Assembly (NCBI GenBank): GCA_946699065.1
Contig: CAMPDV010001472.1
Span: forward strand, 44,109-108,108
DNA: 64,000 nt
Direction: 5' to 3'
Source: Loxodes magnus
Taxonomy: Eukaryota; Ciliophora; Karyorelictea; Loxodida; Loxodidae
Part shown: piece after piece, positions 14,301-27,556 of the stretch
Position numbering within the stretch: the stretch's first letter is position 1
Layout: the number at the start of each line of letters is the position of its first letter
Notes under the pieces: model-generated
What the model saw: the letters and a program-made list of their open reading frames with translations, nothing else
Told to the model about the DNA's origin: nothing
Databases searched by the model: none
Position numbers and translations under genes: made by a program

Positions 14301-15540
14301 CATGAGTGGTCACACAGATTATGTATGATCTGTGGCTATATCCAGTGATTCAGAGTTCATCGTATCGGGAAGTAGAGATGAGACGGTGAGACTATGGAAC
14401 GTCAAGACAGGTACCTGTAAGACCATGAGTGGTCACACAAATTATGTATGATCTGTGGCTATATCCAGTGATTCAGAGTTCATCGTATCGGGAAGTAGAG
14501 ATAAGACTGTGAGACTATGGAACGTCAAGACAGGTACCTGTAAGACCATGAGTGGTCACACTAGTTATGTATCATCTGTGGCTATATCCAGTGATTCAGA
14601 GTTCATCGTATCGGGAAGTAGAGATGAGACGGTGAGACTATGGAACGTCAAGACAGGTACCTGTAAGACCATGAGTGGTCACACTAGTTATGTATGATCT
14701 GTGGCTATATCCAGTGATTCAGAGTTCATCGTATCGGGAAGTTATGATGAGACGGTGAGACTATGGAACGTCAAGACAGGTACCTTAAGACCATGAGTGG
14801 TCACACAGATTATGTATTATCTGTGGCTATATCCAGTGATTCAGAGTTCATCGTATCGGGAAGTAGAGATGAGACGGTGAGACTATGGAACGTCAAGACA
14901 GGTACCTGTAAGACCATGAGTGGTCACATATATTCTGTATCATCTGTGGCTATATCCAGTGATTCAGAGTTCATCGTATCGGGAAGTAGAGATGAGACGG
15001 TGAGACTATGGAACGTCAAGACAGGTACCTTAAGACCATGAGTGGTCACACAGATTATGTATTATCTGTGGCTATATCCAGTGATTCAGAGTTCATCGTA
15101 TCGGGAAGTAGAGATGAGACGGTGAGACTATGGAACGTCAAGACAGGTACCTGTAAGACCATGAGTGGTCACACTAGTTATGTATGATCTGTGGCTATAT
15201 CCAGTGATTCAGAGTTCATCGTATCGGGAAGTTATGATGAGACGGTGAGACTATGGAACGTCAAGACAGGTACCTTAAGACCATGAGTGGTCACACAGAT
15301 TATGTATTATCTGTGGCTATATCCAGTGATTCAGAGTTCATCGTATCGGGAAGTTGAGATAATACGGTGAGACTATGGAACGTCAAGACAGGTACCTGTA
15401 AGACCATGAGTGGTCACATATATTCTGTATCATCTGTGGCTATATCCAGTGATTCAGAGTTCATCGTATCGGGAAGTAGAGATGAGACGGTGAGACTATG
15501 GAACGTCAAGACAGGTACCTGTAAGACCATGAGTGGTCAC
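11303..15540 (+). repeat. Higher-order repeat, copy 3 (partial match)
   Basis: Follows copy 2 with the same seven deletion-unit positions, first at offset 5,282 bp and then at 5,161 bp after one unit less and a 2-base insertion at 13158. The match to the copy 2 pattern fades after about 15.54 kb; related but rearranged patterns continue to about 19.8 kb. Confidence 0.75.
13157..13161 (+). other. Private 2-base insertion (GTGAGGGACTATGG)
   Basis: Two extra G bases between GTGAG and ACTATGG, the only such event in the window. It shifts the WD40 frame inside copy 3 and is absent from copies 1 and 2. It may be a genuine mutation or a sequencing error. Confidence 0.9.
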
Positions 15541-18500
15541 ACAGATTATGTATTATCTGTGGCTATATCCAGTGATTCAGAGTTCATCGTATCGGGAAGT
15601 AGAGATGAGACGGTGAGACTATGGAACGTCAAGACAGGTACCTGTAAGACTATGAGTGGTCACACAGATTATGTATGATCTGTGGCTATATCCAGTGATT
15701 CAGAGTTCATCGTATCGGGAAGTTGAGATAATACGGTGAGACTATGGAACGTCAAGACAGGTACCTGTAAGACCATGAGTGGTCACACAGATTATGTATG
15801 ATCTGTGGCTATATCCAGTGATTCAGAGTTCATCGTATCGGGAAGTAGAGATGAGACGGTGAGACTATGGAACGTCAAGACAGGTACCTGTAAGACCATG
15901 AGTGGTCACACAGATTATGTATTATCTGTGGCTATATCCAGTGATTCAGAGTTCATCGTATCGGGAAGTAGAGATGAGACGGTGAGACTATGGAACGTCA
16001 AGACAGGTACCTGTAAGACCATGAGTGGTCACACAAATTATGTATGATCTGTGGCTATATCCAGTGATTCAGAGTTCATCGTATCGGGAAGTTATGATGA
16101 GACGGTGAGACTATGGAACGTCAAGACAGGTACCTGTAAGACCATGAGTGGTCACACTAGCTATGTATATGCAGTGGCTATATCCAGTGATTCAGAGTTC
16201 ATCGTATCGGGAAGTTATGATGAGACGGTGAGACTATGGAACGTCAAGACAGGTACCTTAAGACCATGAGTGGTCACACAGATTATGTATTATCTGTGGC
16301 TATATCCAGTGATTCAGAGTTCATCGTATCGGGAAGTTGAGATGAGACGGTGAGACTATGGAACGTCAAGACAGGTACCTGTAAGACCATGAGTGGTCAC
16401 ACTAGTTATGTATGATCTGTGGCTATATCCAGTGATTCAGAGTTCATCGTATCGGGAAGTAGAGATGAGACGGTGAGACTATGGAACGTCAAGACAGGTA
16501 CCTGTAAGACTATGAGTGGTCACACAGATTATGTATGATCTGTGGCTATATCCAGTGATTCAGAGTTCATCGTATCGGGAAGTTGAGATAATACGGTGAG
16601 ACTATGGAACGTCAAGACAGGTACCTGTAAGACCATGAGTGGTCACACAGATTATGTATGATCTGTGGCTATATCCAGTGATTCAGAGTTCATCGTATCG
16701 GGAAGTAGAGATGAGACGGTGAGACTATGGAACGTCAAGACAGGTACCTGTAAGACCATGAGTGGTCACACTAGTTATGTATTATCTGTGGCTATATCCA
16801 GTGATTCAGAGTTCATCGTATCGGGAAGTTGAGATGAGACGGTGAGACTATGGAACGTCAAGACAGGTACCTGTAAGACCATGAGTGGTCACACAAATTA
16901 TGTATTATCTGTGGCTATATCCAGTGATTCAGAGTTCATCGTATCGGGAAGTAGAGATGAGACGGTGAGACTATGGAACGTCAAGACAGGTACCTGTAAG
17001 ACCATGAGTGGTCACACTAGTTATGTATTATCTGTGGCTATATCCAGTGATTCAGAGTTCATCGTATCGGGAAGTTGAGATGAGACGGTGAGACTATGGA
17101 ACGTCAAGACAGGTACCTGTAAGACCATGAGTGGTCACACAGATTATGTATTATCTGTGGCTATATCCAGTGATTCAGAGTTCATCGTATCGGGAAGTTA
17201 TGATGAGACGGTGAGACTATGGAACGTCAAGACAGGTACCTGTAAGACCATGAGTGGTCACACAAATTATGTATGATCTGTGGCTATATCCAGTGATTCA
17301 GAGTTCATCGTATCGGGAAGTTATGATGAGACGGTGAGACTATGGAACGTCAAGACAGGTACCTTAAGACCATGAGTGGTCACACAGATTATGTATTATC
17401 TGTGGCTATATCCAGTGATTCAGAGTTCATCGTATCGGGAAGTAGAGATGAGACGGTGAGACTATGGAACGTCAAGACAGGTACCTGTAAGACCATGAGT
17501 GGTCACACAGATTATGTATTATCTGTGGCTATATCCAGTGATTCAGAGTTCATCGTATCGGGAAGTTGAGATAATACGGTGAGACTATGGAACGTCAAGA
17601 CAGGTACCTGTAAGACCATGAGTGGTCACACAGATTATGTATTATCTGTGGCTATATCCAGTGATTCAGAGTTCATCGTATCGGGAAGTTATGATGAGAC
17701 GGTGAGACTATGGAACGTCAAGACAGGTACCTGTAAGACCATGAGTGGTCACACAGATTATGTATTATCTGTGGCTATATCCAGTGATTCAGAGTTCATC
17801 GTATCGGGAAGTTGAGATAATACGGTGAGACTATGGAACGTCAAGACAGGTACCTGTAAGACCATGAGTGGTCACACAGATTATGTATTATCTGTGGCTA
17901 TATCCAGTGATTCAGAGTTCATCGTATCGGGAAGTTGAGATAATACGGTGAGACTATGGAACGTCAAGACAGGTACCTGTAAGACCATGAGTGGTCACAC
18001 AGATTATGTATTATCTGTGGCTATATCCAGTGATTCAGAGTTCATCGTATCGGGAAGTTGAGATGAGACGGTGAGACTATGGAACGTCAAGACAGGTACC
18101 TTAAGACCATGAGTGGTCACACAGATTATGTATTATCTGTGGCTATATCCAGTGATTCAGAGTTCATCGTATCGGGAAGTTGAGATAATACGGTGAGACT
18201 ATGGAACGTCAAGACAGGTACCTGTAAGACCATGAGTGGTCACACAAATTATGTATTATCTGTGGCTATATCCAGTGATTCAGAGTTCATCGTATCGGGA
18301 AGTTATGATGAGACGGTGAGACTATGGAACGTCAAGACAGGTACCTGTAAGACCATGAGTGGTCACACAGATTATGTATTATCTGTGGCTATATCCAGTG
18401 ATTCAGAGTTCATCGTATCGGGAAGTTGAGATGAGACGGTGAGACTATGGAACGTCAAGACAGGTACCTGTAAGACCATGAGTGGTCACACAGATTATGT

Positions 18501-21500
18501 ATTATCTGTGGCTATATCCAGTGATTCAGAGTTCATCGTATCGGGAAGTTATGATGAGACGGTGAGACTATGGAACGTCAAGACAGGTACCTGTAAGACC
18601 ATGAGTGGTCACACAAATTATGTATTATCTGTGGCTATATCCAGTGATTCAGAGTTCATCGTATCGGGAAGTTATGATGAGACGGTGAGACTATGGAACG
18701 TCAAGACAGGTACCTGTAAGACCATGAGTGGTCACACAGATTATGTATTATCTGTGGCTATATCCAGTGATTCAGAGTTCATCGTATCGGGAAGTTGAGA
18801 TGAGACGGTGAGACTATGGAACGTCAAGACAGGTACCTGTAAGACCATGAGTGGTCACACAAATTATGTATTATCTGTGGCTATATCCAGTGATTCAGAG
18901 TTCATCGTATCGGGAAGTAGAGATGAGACGGTGAGACTATGGAACGTCAAGACAGGTACCTGTAAGACCATGAGTGGTCACACAAATTATGTATTATCTG
19001 TGGCTATATCCAGTGATTCAGAGTTCATCGTATCGGGAAGTTATGATGAGACGGTGAGACTATGGAACGTCAAGACAGGTACCTTAAGACCATGAGTGGT
19101 CACACAGATTATGTATTATCTGTGGCTATATCCAGTGATTCAGAGTTCATCGTATCGGGAAGTTGAGATGAGACGGTGAGACTATGGAACGTCAAGACAG
19201 GTACCTGTAAGACCATGAGTGGTCACACAGATTATGTATTATCTGTGGCTATATCCAGTGATTCAGAGTTCATCGTATCGGGAAGTAGAGATGAGACGGT
19301 GAGACTATGGAACGTCAAGACAGGTACCTGTAAGACTATGAGTGGTCACACAGATTATGTATGATCTGTGGCTATATCCAGTGATTCAGAGTTCATCGTA
19401 TCGGGAAGTTGAGATAATACGGTGAGACTATGGAACGTCAAGACAGGTACCTGTAAGACCATGAGTGGTCACACAGATTATGTATGATCTGTGGCTATAT
19501 CCAGTGATTCAGAGTTCATCGTATCGGGAAGTAGAGATGAGACGGTGAGACTATGGAACGTCAAGACAGGTACCTGTAAGACCATGAGTGGTCACACAGA
19601 TTATGTATTATCTGTGGCTATATCCAGTGATTCAGAGTTCATCGTATCGGGAAGTTATGATGAGACGGTGAGACTATGGAACGTCAAGACAGGTACCTGT
19701 AAGACCATGAGTGGTCACACAAATTATGTATGATCTGTGGCTATATCCAGTGATTCAGAGTTCATCGTATCGGGAAGTTATGATGAGACGGTGAGACTAT
19801 GGAACGTCAAGACAGGTACCTTAAGACCATGAGTGGTCACACAGATTATGTATTATCTGTGGCTATATCCAGTGATTCAGAGTTCATCGTATCGGGAAGT
19901 TGAGATAATACGGTGAGACTATGGAACGTCAAGACAGGTACCTGTAAGACCATGAGTGGTCACACAGATTATGTATTATCTGTGGCTATATCCAGTGATT
20001 CAGAGTTCATCGTATCGGGAAGTTGAGATAATACGGTGAGACTATGGAACGTCAAGACAGGTACCTGTAAGACCATGAGTGGTCACACAAATTATGTATG
20101 ATCTGTGGCTATATCCAGTGATTCAGAGTTCATCGTATCGGGAAGTTATGATGAGACGGTGAGACTATGGAACGTCAAGACAGGTACCTGTAAGACCATG
20201 AGTGGTCACACAGATTATGTATTATCTGTGGCTATATCCAGTGATTCAGAGTTCATCGTATCGGGAAGTTGAGATAATACGGTGAGACTATGGAACGTCA
20301 AGACAGGTACCTGTAAGACCATGAGTGGTCACACAGATTATGTATTATCTGTGGCTATATCCAGTGATTCAGAGTTCATCGTATCGGGAAGTTGAGATAA
20401 TACGGTGAGACTATGGAACGTCAAGACAGGTACCTGTAAGACCATGAGTGGTCACACAGATTATGTATTATCTGTGGCTATATCCAGTGATTCAGAGTTC
20501 ATCGTATCGGGAAGTTGAGATAATACGGTGAGACTATGGAACGTCAAGACAGGTACCTTAAGACCATGAGTGGTCACACAGATTATGTATTATCTGTGGC
20601 TATATCCAGTGATTCAGAGTTCATCGTATCGGGAAGTTGAGATGAGACGGTGAGACTATGGAACGTCAAGACAGGTACCTTAAGACCATGAGTGGTCACA
20701 CAGATTATGTATTATCTGTGGCTATATCCAGTGATTCAGAGTTCATCGTATCGGGAAGTTATGATGAGACGGTGAGACTATGGAACGTCAAGACAGGTAC
20801 CTGTAAGACCATGAGTGGTCACACAGATTATGTATTATCTGTGGCTATATCCAGTGATTCAGAGTTCATCGTATCGGGAAGTTGAGATGAGACGGTGAGA
20901 CTATGGAACGTCAAGACAGGTACCTGTAAGACCATGAGTGGTCACACAGATTATGTATGATCTGTGGCTATATCCAGTGATTCAGAGTTCATCGTATCGG
21001 GAAGTTATGATGAGACGGTGAGACTATGGGACTTCAAGACAGGTACCTTAAGACCATGAGTGGTCACACAGATTATGTATTATCTGTGGCTATATCCAGT
21101 GATTCAGAGTTCATCGTATCGGGAAGTTGAGATAATACGGTGAGACTATGGAACGTCAAGACAGGTACCTGTAAGACCATGAGTGGTCACACAAATTATG
21201 TATGATCTGTGGCTATATCCAGTGATTCAGAGTTCATCGTATCGGGAAGTTATGATGAGACGGTGAGACTATGGAACGTCAAGACAGGTACCTGTAAGAC
21301 CATGAGTGGTCACACACATTATGTATTATCTGTGGCTATATCCAGTGATTCAGAGTTCATCGTATCGGGAAGTTGAGATAATACGGTGAGACTATGGAAC
21401 GTCAAGACAGGTACCTGTAAGACCATGAGTGGTCACACAGATTATGTATTATCTGTGGCTATATCCAGTGATTCAGAGTTCATCGTATCGGGAAGTAGAG

Positions 21501-21885
21501 ATGAGACGGTGAGACTATGGAACGTCAAGACAGGTACCTGTAAGACCAAGAATGGTCACACAGATTATGTATGATCTGTGGCTATATCCAGTGATTCAGA
21601 GTTCATCGTATCGGGAAGTTATGATGAGACGGTGAGACTATGGAACGTCAAGACAGGTACCTGTAAGACCATGAGTGGTCACACAAATTATGTATTATCT
21701 GTGGCTATATCCAGTGATTCAGAGTTCATCGTATCGGGAAGTAGAGATGAGACGGTGAGACTATGGAACGTCAAGACAGGTACCTGTAAGACCATGAGTG
21801 GTCACACAAATTATGTATTATCTGTGGCTATATCCAGTGATTCAGAGTTCATCGTATCGGGAAGTTATGATGAGACGGTGAGACT

Positions 21886-24747
21886 ATGGAACGTCAAGAC
21901 AGGTACCTTAAGACCATGAGTGGTCACACAGATTATGTATTATCTGTGGCTATATCCAGTGATTCAGAGTTCATCGTATCGGGAAGTTGAGATGAGACGG
22001 TGAGACTATGGAACGTCAAGACAGGTACCTGTAAGACCATGAGTGGTCACACAGATTATGTATTATCTGTGGCTATATCCAGTGATTCAGAGTTCATCGT
22101 ATCGGGAAGTAGAGATGAGACGGTGAGACTATGGAACGTCAAGACAGGTACCTGTAAGACTATGAGTGGTCACACAGATTATGTATGATCTGTGGCTATA
22201 TCCAGTGATTCAGAGTTCATCGTATCGGGAAGTTATGATGAGACGGTGAGACTATGGAACGTCAAGACAGGTACCTGTAAGACCATGAGTGGTCACACAA
22301 ATTATGTATTATCTGTGGCTATATCCAGTGATTCAGAGTTCATCGTATCGGGAAGTAGAGATGAGACGGTGAGACTATGGAACGTCAAGACAGGTACCTG
22401 TAAGACCATGAGTGGTCACACAAATTATGTATGATCTGTGGCTATATCCAGTGATTCAGAGTTCATCGTATCGGGAAGTTATGATGAGACGGTGAGACTA
22501 TGGAACGTCAAGACAGGTACCTGTAAGACCATGAGTGGTCACACTAGCTATGTATATGCAGTGGCTATATCCAGTGATTCAGAGTTCATCGTATCGGGAA
22601 GTTATGATGAGACGGTGAGACTATGGAACGTCAAGACAGGTACCTGTAAGACCATGAGTGGTCACACAGATTATGTATTATCTGTGGCTATATCCAGTGA
22701 TTCAGAGTTCATCGTATCGGGAAGTTATGATGAGACGGTGAGACTATGGAACGTCAAGACAGGTACCTGTAAGACCATGAGTGGTCACACAGATTATGTA
22801 TTATCTGTGGCTATATCCAGTGATTCAGAGTTCATCGTATCGGGAAGTTATGATGAGACGGTGAGACTATGGAACGTCAAGACAGGTACCTGTAAGACCA
22901 TGAGTGGTCACACAAATTATGTATTATCTGTGGCTATATCCAGTGATTCAGAGTTCATCGTATCGGGAAGTTATGATGAGACGGTGAGACTATGGAACGT
23001 CAAGACAGGTACCTGTAAGACCATGAGTGGTCACACAGATTATGTATTATCTGTGGCTATATCCAGTGATTCAGAGTTCATCGTATCGGGAAGTTGAGAT
23101 GAGACGGTGAGACTATGGAACGTCAAGACAGGTACCTGTAAGACCATGAGTGGTCACACAAATTATGTATTATCTGTGGCTATATCCAGTGATTCAGAGT
23201 TCATCGTATCGGGAAGTAGAGATGAGACGGTGAGACTATGGAACGTCAAGACAGGTACCTGTAAGACCATGAGTGGTCACACAGATTATGTATTATCTGT
23301 GGCTATATCCAGTGATTCAGAGTTCATCGTATCGGGAAGTAGAGATGAGACGGTGAGACTATGGAACGTCAAGACAGGTACCTGTAAGACCATGAGTGGT
23401 CACACACATTATGTATTATCTGTGGCTATATCCAGTGATTCAGAGTTCATCGTATCGGGAAGTAGAGATGAGACGGTGAGACTATGGAACGTCAAGATAG
23501 GTACCTGTAAGACCATGAGTGGTCACACTAGCTATGTATATGCAGTGGCTATATCCAGTGATTCAGAGTTCATCGTATCGGGAAGTAGAGATGAGACGGT
23601 GAGACTATGGAACGTCAAGACAGGTACCTGTAAGACCATGAGTGGTCACACAAATTATGTATGATCTGTGGCTATATCCAGTGATTCAGAGTTCATCGTA
23701 TCGGGAAGTAGAGATGAGACGGTGAGACTATGGAACGTCAAGACAGGTACCTGTAAGACCATGAGTGGTCACACACATTATGTATGATCTGTGGCTATAT
23801 CCAGTGATTCAGAGTTCATCGTATCGGGAAGTAGAGATAATACGGTGAGACTATGGAACGTCAAGATAGGTACCTGTAAGACCATGAGTGGTCACACAAA
23901 TTATGTATTATCTGTGGCTATATCCAGTGATTCAGAGTTCATCGTATCGGGAAGTAGAGATAATACGGTGAGACTATGGGACTTCAAGACAGGTACCTGT
24001 AAGACCATGAGTGGTCACACTAGTTATGTATTATCTGTGGCTATATCCAGTGATTCAGAGTTCATCGTATCGGGAAGTAGAGATGAGACGGTGAGACTAT
24101 GGAACGTCAAGACAGGTACCTGTAAGACCATGAGTGGTCACACAAATTATGTATGATCTGTGGCTATATCCAGTGATTCAGAGTTCATCGTATCGGGAAG
24201 TTATGATGAGACGGTGAGACTATGGAACGTCAAGACAGGTACCTGTAAGACCATGAGTGGTCACACAAATTATGTATTATCTGTGGCTATATCCAGTGAT
24301 TCAGAGTTCATCGTATCGGGAAGTAGAGATAATACGGTGAGACTATGGGACTTCAAGACAGGTACCTGTAAGACCATGAGTGGTCACACTAGTTATGTAT
24401 TATCTGTGGCTATATCCAGTGATTCAGAGTTCATCGTATCGGGAAGTTATGATGAGACGGTGAGACTATGGAACGTCAAGACAGGTACCTGTAAGACCAT
24501 GAGTGGTCACACAAATTATGTATTATCTGTGGCTATATCCAGTGATTCAGAGTTCATCGTATCGGGAAGTAGAGATGAGACGGTGAGACTATGGAACGTC
24601 AAGACAGGTACCTGTAAGACCATGAGTGGTCACATATATTCTGTATCATCTGTGGCTATATCCAGTGATTCAGAGTTCATCGTATCGGGAAGTTATGATG
24701 AGACGGTGAGACTATGGAACGTCAAGACAGGTACCTTAAGACCATGA
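21886..24747 (+). CDS. 23-blade frame-coherent WD40 tract in the left half
   Basis: This is the only long stretch of the left half without a deletion unit: about 23 blades between the deletions at 21908 and 24736. In-frame stops are TGA only. It has unusually many sense codons at the variable sites and carries blades with DFKTG in place of NVKTG (near 23979 and 24350), NVKIG (near 23495 and 23867) and THYV loops. WDF restores the canonical WD dipeptide that the NV blades lack (they have WN). The frame ends with LRP and TGA at the next deletion unit. Under the standard code the pieces are 62 to 219 residues, too short for a 7-blade propeller. Confidence 0.22.
22438..23097 (+). CDS. Standard-code WD40 ORF, 219 codons, 5 blades
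   Basis: Five blades with loops TSYV-YAV, TDYV, TDYV, TNYV, TDYV, all with Y at the S-x-D codon. Bounded by TGA in the YV-x-SV codon on the left and in the S-x-D codon on the right. It lies inside the 23-unit deletion-free tract. Confidence 0.2.
   Translation: MAISSDSEFIVSGSYDETVRLWNVKTGTCKTMSGHTSYVYAVAISSDSEFIVSGSYDETVRLWNVKTGTCKTMSGHTDYVLSVAISSDSEFIVSGSYDETVRLWNVKTGTCKTMSGHTDYVLSVAISSDSEFIVSGSYDETVRLWNVKTGTCKTMSGHTNYVLSVAISSDSEFIVSGSYDETVRLWNVKTGTCKTMSGHTDYVLSVAISSDSEFIVSGS
23107..23664 (+). CDS. Standard-code WD40 ORF, 185 codons
   Basis: Loops TNYV, TDYV, THYV, TSYV-YAV, TNYV, with one NVKIG blade, all with R at the S-x-D codon. It follows 22438-23097 after a single TGA in the S-x-D codon, so with TGA as sense the two form one reading frame. 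Confidence 0.18.
   Translation: MRLWNVKTGTCKTMSGHTNYVLSVAISSDSEFIVSGSRDETVRLWNVKTGTCKTMSGHTDYVLSVAISSDSEFIVSGSRDETVRLWNVKTGTCKTMSGHTHYVLSVAISSDSEFIVSGSRDETVRLWNVKIGTCKTMSGHTSYVYAVAISSDSEFIVSGSRDETVRLWNVKTGTCKTMSGHTNYV
24160..24747 (+). CDS. Standard-code WD40 ORF, 195 codons, ending at a deletion unit
   Basis: Four full blades plus flanking parts, with one DFKTG blade, ending in LRP and TGA created by the frame shift of the deletion unit at 24736. It is the right end of the 23-unit deletion-free tract. Confidence 0.18.
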   Translation: MAISSDSEFIVSGSYDETVRLWNVKTGTCKTMSGHTNYVLSVAISSDSEFIVSGSRDNTVRLWDFKTGTCKTMSGHTSYVLSVAISSDSEFIVSGSYDETVRLWNVKTGTCKTMSGHTNYVLSVAISSDSEFIVSGSRDETVRLWNVKTGTCKTMSGHIYSVSSVAISSDSEFIVSGSYDETVRLWNVKTGTLRP

Positions 24748-26208
24748 GTGGTCACACAGATTATGTATTATCTGTGGCTATATCCAGTGATTCAGAGTTC
24801 ATCGTATCGGGAAGTTGAGATGAGACGGTGAGACTATGGAACGTCAAGACAGGTACCTGTAAGACCAAGAATGGTCACACAGATTATGTATGATCTGTGG
24901 CTATATCCAGTGATTCAGAGTTCATCGTATCGGGAAGTAGAGATAATAAGGTGAGACTATGGAACGTCAAGACAGGTACCTTAAGACCATGAGTGGTCAC
25001 ACAGATTATGTATTATCTGTGGCTATATCCAGTGATTCAGAGTTCATCGTATCGGGAAGTTGAGATAATACGGTGAGACTATGGAACGTCAAGACAGGTA
25101 CCTGTAAGACCATGAGTGGTCACACAGATTATGTATTATCTGTGGCTATATCCAGTGATTCAGAGTTCATCGTATCGGGAAGTAGAGATGAGACGGTGAG
25201 ACTATGGAACGTCAAGACAGGTACCTGTAAGACCATGAGTGGTCACACAAATTCTGTATATGCTGTGGCTATATCCAGTGATTCAGAGTTCATCGTTTCG
25301 GGAAGTTATGATTGTACGGTGAGACTATGGAACGTCAAGACAGGTACCTGTAAGACCATGAGTGGTCACATATATTCTGTATCATCTGTGGCTATATCCA
25401 GTGATTCAGAGTTCATCGTATCGGGAAGTTGAGATGAGACGGTGAGACTATGGAACGTCAAGACAGGTACCTGTAAGACCATGAGTGGTCACACAGATTA
25501 TGTATGATCTGTGGCTATATCCTGTGATTCAGAGTTCATCGTATCGGGAAGTTATGATGAGACGGTGAGACTATGGAACGTCAAGACAGGTACCTTAAGA
25601 CCATGAGTGGTCACACAGATTATGTATTATCTGTGGCTATATCCAGTGATTCAGAGTTCATCGTATCGGGAAGTAGAGATGAGACGGTGAGACTATGGAA
25701 CGTCAAGATAGGTACCTGTAAGACCATGAGTGGTCACACAAATTATGTATTATCTGTGGCTATATCCAGTGATTCAGAGTTCATCGTATCGGGAAGTAGA
25801 GATGAGACGGTGAGACTATGGAACGTCAAGACAGGTACCTGTAAGACCATGAGTGGTCACACAAATTATGTATGATCTGTGGCTATATCCAGTGATTCAG
25901 AGTTCATCGTATCGGGAAGTTATGATGAGACGGTGAGACTATGGAACGTCAAGACAGGTACCTGTAAGACCATGAGTGGTCACACAAATTATGTATTATC
26001 TGTGGCTATATCCAGTGATTCAGAGTTCATCGTATCGGGAAGTAGAGATGAGACGGTGAGACTATGGAACGTCAAGACAGGTACCTGTAAGACCATGAGT
26101 GGTCACATATATTCTGTATCATCTGTGGCTATATCCAGTGATTCAGAGTTCATCGTATCGGGAAGTTATGATGAGACGGTGAGACTATGGAACGTCAAGA
26201 CAGGTACC

Positions 26209-27556
26209 TTAAGACCATGAGTGGTCACACAGATTATGTATTATCTGTGGCTATATCCAGTGATTCAGAGTTCATCGTATCGGGAAGTTGAGATGAGACG
26301 GTGAGACTATGGAACGTCAAGACAGGTACCTGTAAGACCAAGAATGGTCACACAGATTATGTATGATCTGTGGCTATATCCAGTGATTCAGAGTTCATCG
26401 TATCGGGAAGTAGAGATAATAAGGTGAGACTATGGAACGTCAAGACAGGTACCTTAAGACCATGAGTGGTCACACAGATTATGTATTATCTGTGGCTATA
26501 TCCAGTGATTCAGAGTTCATCGTATCGGGAAGTTGAGATGAGACGGTGAGACTATGGAACGTCAAGACAGGTACCTGTAAGACCATGAGTGGTCACACAG
26601 ATTATGTATGATCTGTGGCTATATCCAGTGATTCAGAGTTCATCGTATCGGGAAGTTATGATGAGACGGTGAGACTATGGGACTTCAAGACAGGTACCTT
26701 AAGACCATGAGTGGTCACACAGATTATGTATTATCTGTGGCTATATCCAGTGATTCAGAGTTCATCGTATCGGGAAGTTGAGATGAGACGGTGAGACTAT
26801 GGAACGTCAAGACAGGTACCTGTAAGACCATGAGTGGTCACACAGATTATGTATGATCTGTGGCTATATCCAGTGATTCAGAGTTCATCGTATCGGGAAG
26901 TTATGATGAGACGGTGAGACTATGGGACTTCAAGACAGGTACCTTAAGACCATGAGTGGTCACACAGATTATGTATTATCTGTGGCTATATCCAGTGATT
27001 CAGAGTTCATCGTATCGGGAAGTTGAGATAATACGGTGAGACTATGGAACGTCAAGACAGGTACCTGTAAGACCATGAGTGGTCACACAAATTATGTATG
27101 ATCTGTGGCTATATCCAGTGATTCAGAGTTCATCGTATCGGGAAGTTGAGATAATACGGTGAGACTATGGAACGTCAAGACAGGTACCTTAAGACCATGA
27201 GTGGTCACACAGATTATGTATTATCTGTGGCTATATCCAGTGATTCAGAGTTCATCGTATCGGGAAGTAGAGATGAGACGGTGAGACTATGGAACGTCAA
27301 GACAGGTACCTGTAAGACCAAGAATGGTCACACAGATTATGTATGATCTGTGGCTATATCCAGTGATTCAGAGTTCATCGTATCGGGAAGTTGAGATAAT
27401 ACGGTGAGACTATGGAACGTCAAGACAGGTACCTTAAGACCATGAGTGGTCACACAGATTATGTATTATCTGTGGCTATATCCAGTGATTCAGAGTTCAT
27501 CGTATCGGGAAGTAGAGATGAGACGGTGAGACTATGGAACGTCAAGACAGGTACCT
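26209..27556 (+). repeat. 245-bp dimer run: six deletion units at exact two-unit spacing
   Basis: Deletion units at 26209, 26454, 26699, 26944, 27189 and 27434 are each 245 bp apart (one 122-bp and one 123-bp unit). The WD40 frame therefore changes every two blades through all three frames. Shorter runs of the same dimer occur at 30013-30748, 36639-37374 and 41791-42281. Confidence 0.9.

Noticed and set aside
1-15540. Higher-order repeat lengths as multiples of seven blades (49, 42)
   Set aside because: Other periods are 43, 24, 12 and 11 units, so the match to seven-blade propellers is probably chance.
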